Assembly: GCF_028688855.1 (NCBI RefSeq)
Contig: NZ_JAQTXI010000005.1
Coordinates: 1-64,000 of the forward strand
Origin: Neomegalonema sp.
GTDB taxonomy: Bacteria; Pseudomonadota; Alphaproteobacteria; Rhodobacterales; Rhodobacteraceae
Reading direction: 5' to 3'
DNA: 64,000 bases
The first letter of the stretch is position 1, and every line of letters starts with the position of its first letter. Positions 63,587 to 64,000 of this stretch are shown one piece after another. The notes beneath the pieces were generated by a model. It was not told the DNA's origin. It saw nothing but the letters and a program-made list of their open reading frames with translations, and made no database searches. Position numbers and translations under genes: made by a program.

Positions 63587-64000
63587 ATGGCCGGGTCGCC
63601 GTTCGACCGGCTGACGGCCGGAGATCCGCCGGTGATCGACCACGGGCTGCTCGGAGCCTGGCGCTTCGACGCCGAAGGCCGGGCGCGGCGTCTGAACTGG
63701 GGGCCGGAGCTCAACGAGCTTCCGGCGCCCGGAGACGGCTGGGTCTGGGTGCATCTGCGGCTCCAGTCGCCGAGGGCGCGCGACTGGTTGACCGAAGCCG
63801 CGGCGGAGATGCCGGAATCGGCGATGTGGGCCCTGCTGGAGGAGGATGTGGCGCCGCGCGTCTCGCGCTTCGACGACGGCGTGCTGATCGTGCTGCGGGC
63901 GGTGAACCTCAATCCCGGCGCCGAGCCCGAGGACATGGTCTCGATCCGGCTGTTCGTGACGCCCACGCGGGTGGTCAGCGTGGCCGCGCGCCGCATCTGG
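63587..64000 (+). CDS. ZntB/CorA-type cation transporter (5' part)
   Basis: The first 138 residues are present and the gene runs off the window. They read VIDHGLLGAWRFDAEGRARRLNWG, then WVHLRLQSPRARDWLTEAA, LLEEDVAPRVSRFDDGVLIVLRAVNLNPGAEPEDMVSIRLF and TPTRVVSVAARRIW. This is the cytoplasmic N-terminal domain of ZntB-like CorA proteins, which move Zn or Mg. The ATG is two bases after the sulfhydrylase stop. The C-terminal TM/GxN motif is not visible here. Confidence 0.85.
   Translation, partial: MAGSPFDRLTAGDPPVIDHGLLGAWRFDAEGRARRLNWGPELNELPAPGDGWVWVHLRLQSPRARDWLTEAAAEMPESAMWALLEEDVAPRVSRFDDGVLIVLRAVNLNPGAEPEDMVSIRLFVTPTRVVSVAARRIW

Overview
The window is GC-rich chromosomal DNA of an alphaproteobacterium. 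Four things support this: a circularly permuted two-piece tmRNA gene, a LexA box of the GTTC-N7-GTTC type in front of lexA, phasins (one with a TGC-N3-GCA operator), and a TauE/SafE permease paired with a TIGR02186-type protein. The metabolism suggested is aerobic and heterotrophic, with oxygen-type cobaltochelatase subunits, a general amino-acid ABC transporter and polyhydroxyalkanoate-associated phasins. The order cannot be fixed from this sequence; a Rhodobacterales-like lineage is plausible. Nearly all bases are in compact genes with strong third-position GC bias. I see no rRNA, CRISPR array, insertion sequence, prophage or obvious genomic island.

Layout. 1-5.6 kb: end of a low-complexity frame, parE, a phasin-GNAT pair and the nitrogen-control pair glnB-glnA behind a sigma-54-type promoter. 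5.6-9.4 kb: tRNA-Leu, then tig, clpP and clpX (chaperone and protease). 9.4-15.8 kb: a small membrane protein, a SAM methyltransferase, tyrS, a racemase-like protein, a DUF697-like protein, a proline-rich repeat protein, trxB and tRNA-Val. 16-19 kb: HU and lon, lon behind a heat-shock-type promoter. 19-28 kb: ygiB-like and ygiC-like genes under one promoter with a palindromic operator, copper chaperone, cation efflux, DUF4261, a DUF1287 lipoprotein, a DUF255 protein and an enoyl-CoA hydratase. 28-34.3 kb: an aap-type amino-acid transporter with two tandem binding-protein genes. 34.5-42.1 kb: HAD hydrolase, metC, receiver protein, aspartate/glutamate racemase, cobT and cobS, a flavin-fold protein and a Fur-family regulator. 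42.2-42.6 kb: tmRNA. 42.6-52 kb: ribBA, a class V aminotransferase, rpmG, lipA with a COQ10-like gene, a second phasin-like gene, a secreted peptidoglycan-binding protein, ppi-queA, coaD and a CBS protein. 52.2-52.4 kb: a candidate small RNA. 52.6-64 kb: peptide-binding protein, YcjF-like protein, TauE/SafE with its partner, msrA, lexA, moeA, SIMPL protein, rsmD, O-acetylhomoserine sulfhydrylase and a truncated ZntB/CorA transporter.

Themes. Protein quality control is concentrated here: trigger factor, ClpP, ClpX, Lon, HU, and the tmRNA whose tag ends in LAA, the kind of degron ClpXP handles. Nitrogen and amino-acid uptake appear as glnBA and aap. Redox repair appears as trxB, msrA, glutathionylspermidine-synthase-like and DUF255 genes. 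Nothing here is plainly a new defence or biosynthetic system. The most informative unannotated signals are regulatory or RNA-level: the candidate sRNA at 52.25-52.33 kb, operators at the two phasin genes, the operator and promoter of the ygiBC-like operon, and the tandem aapJ genes separated by a long inverted repeat.
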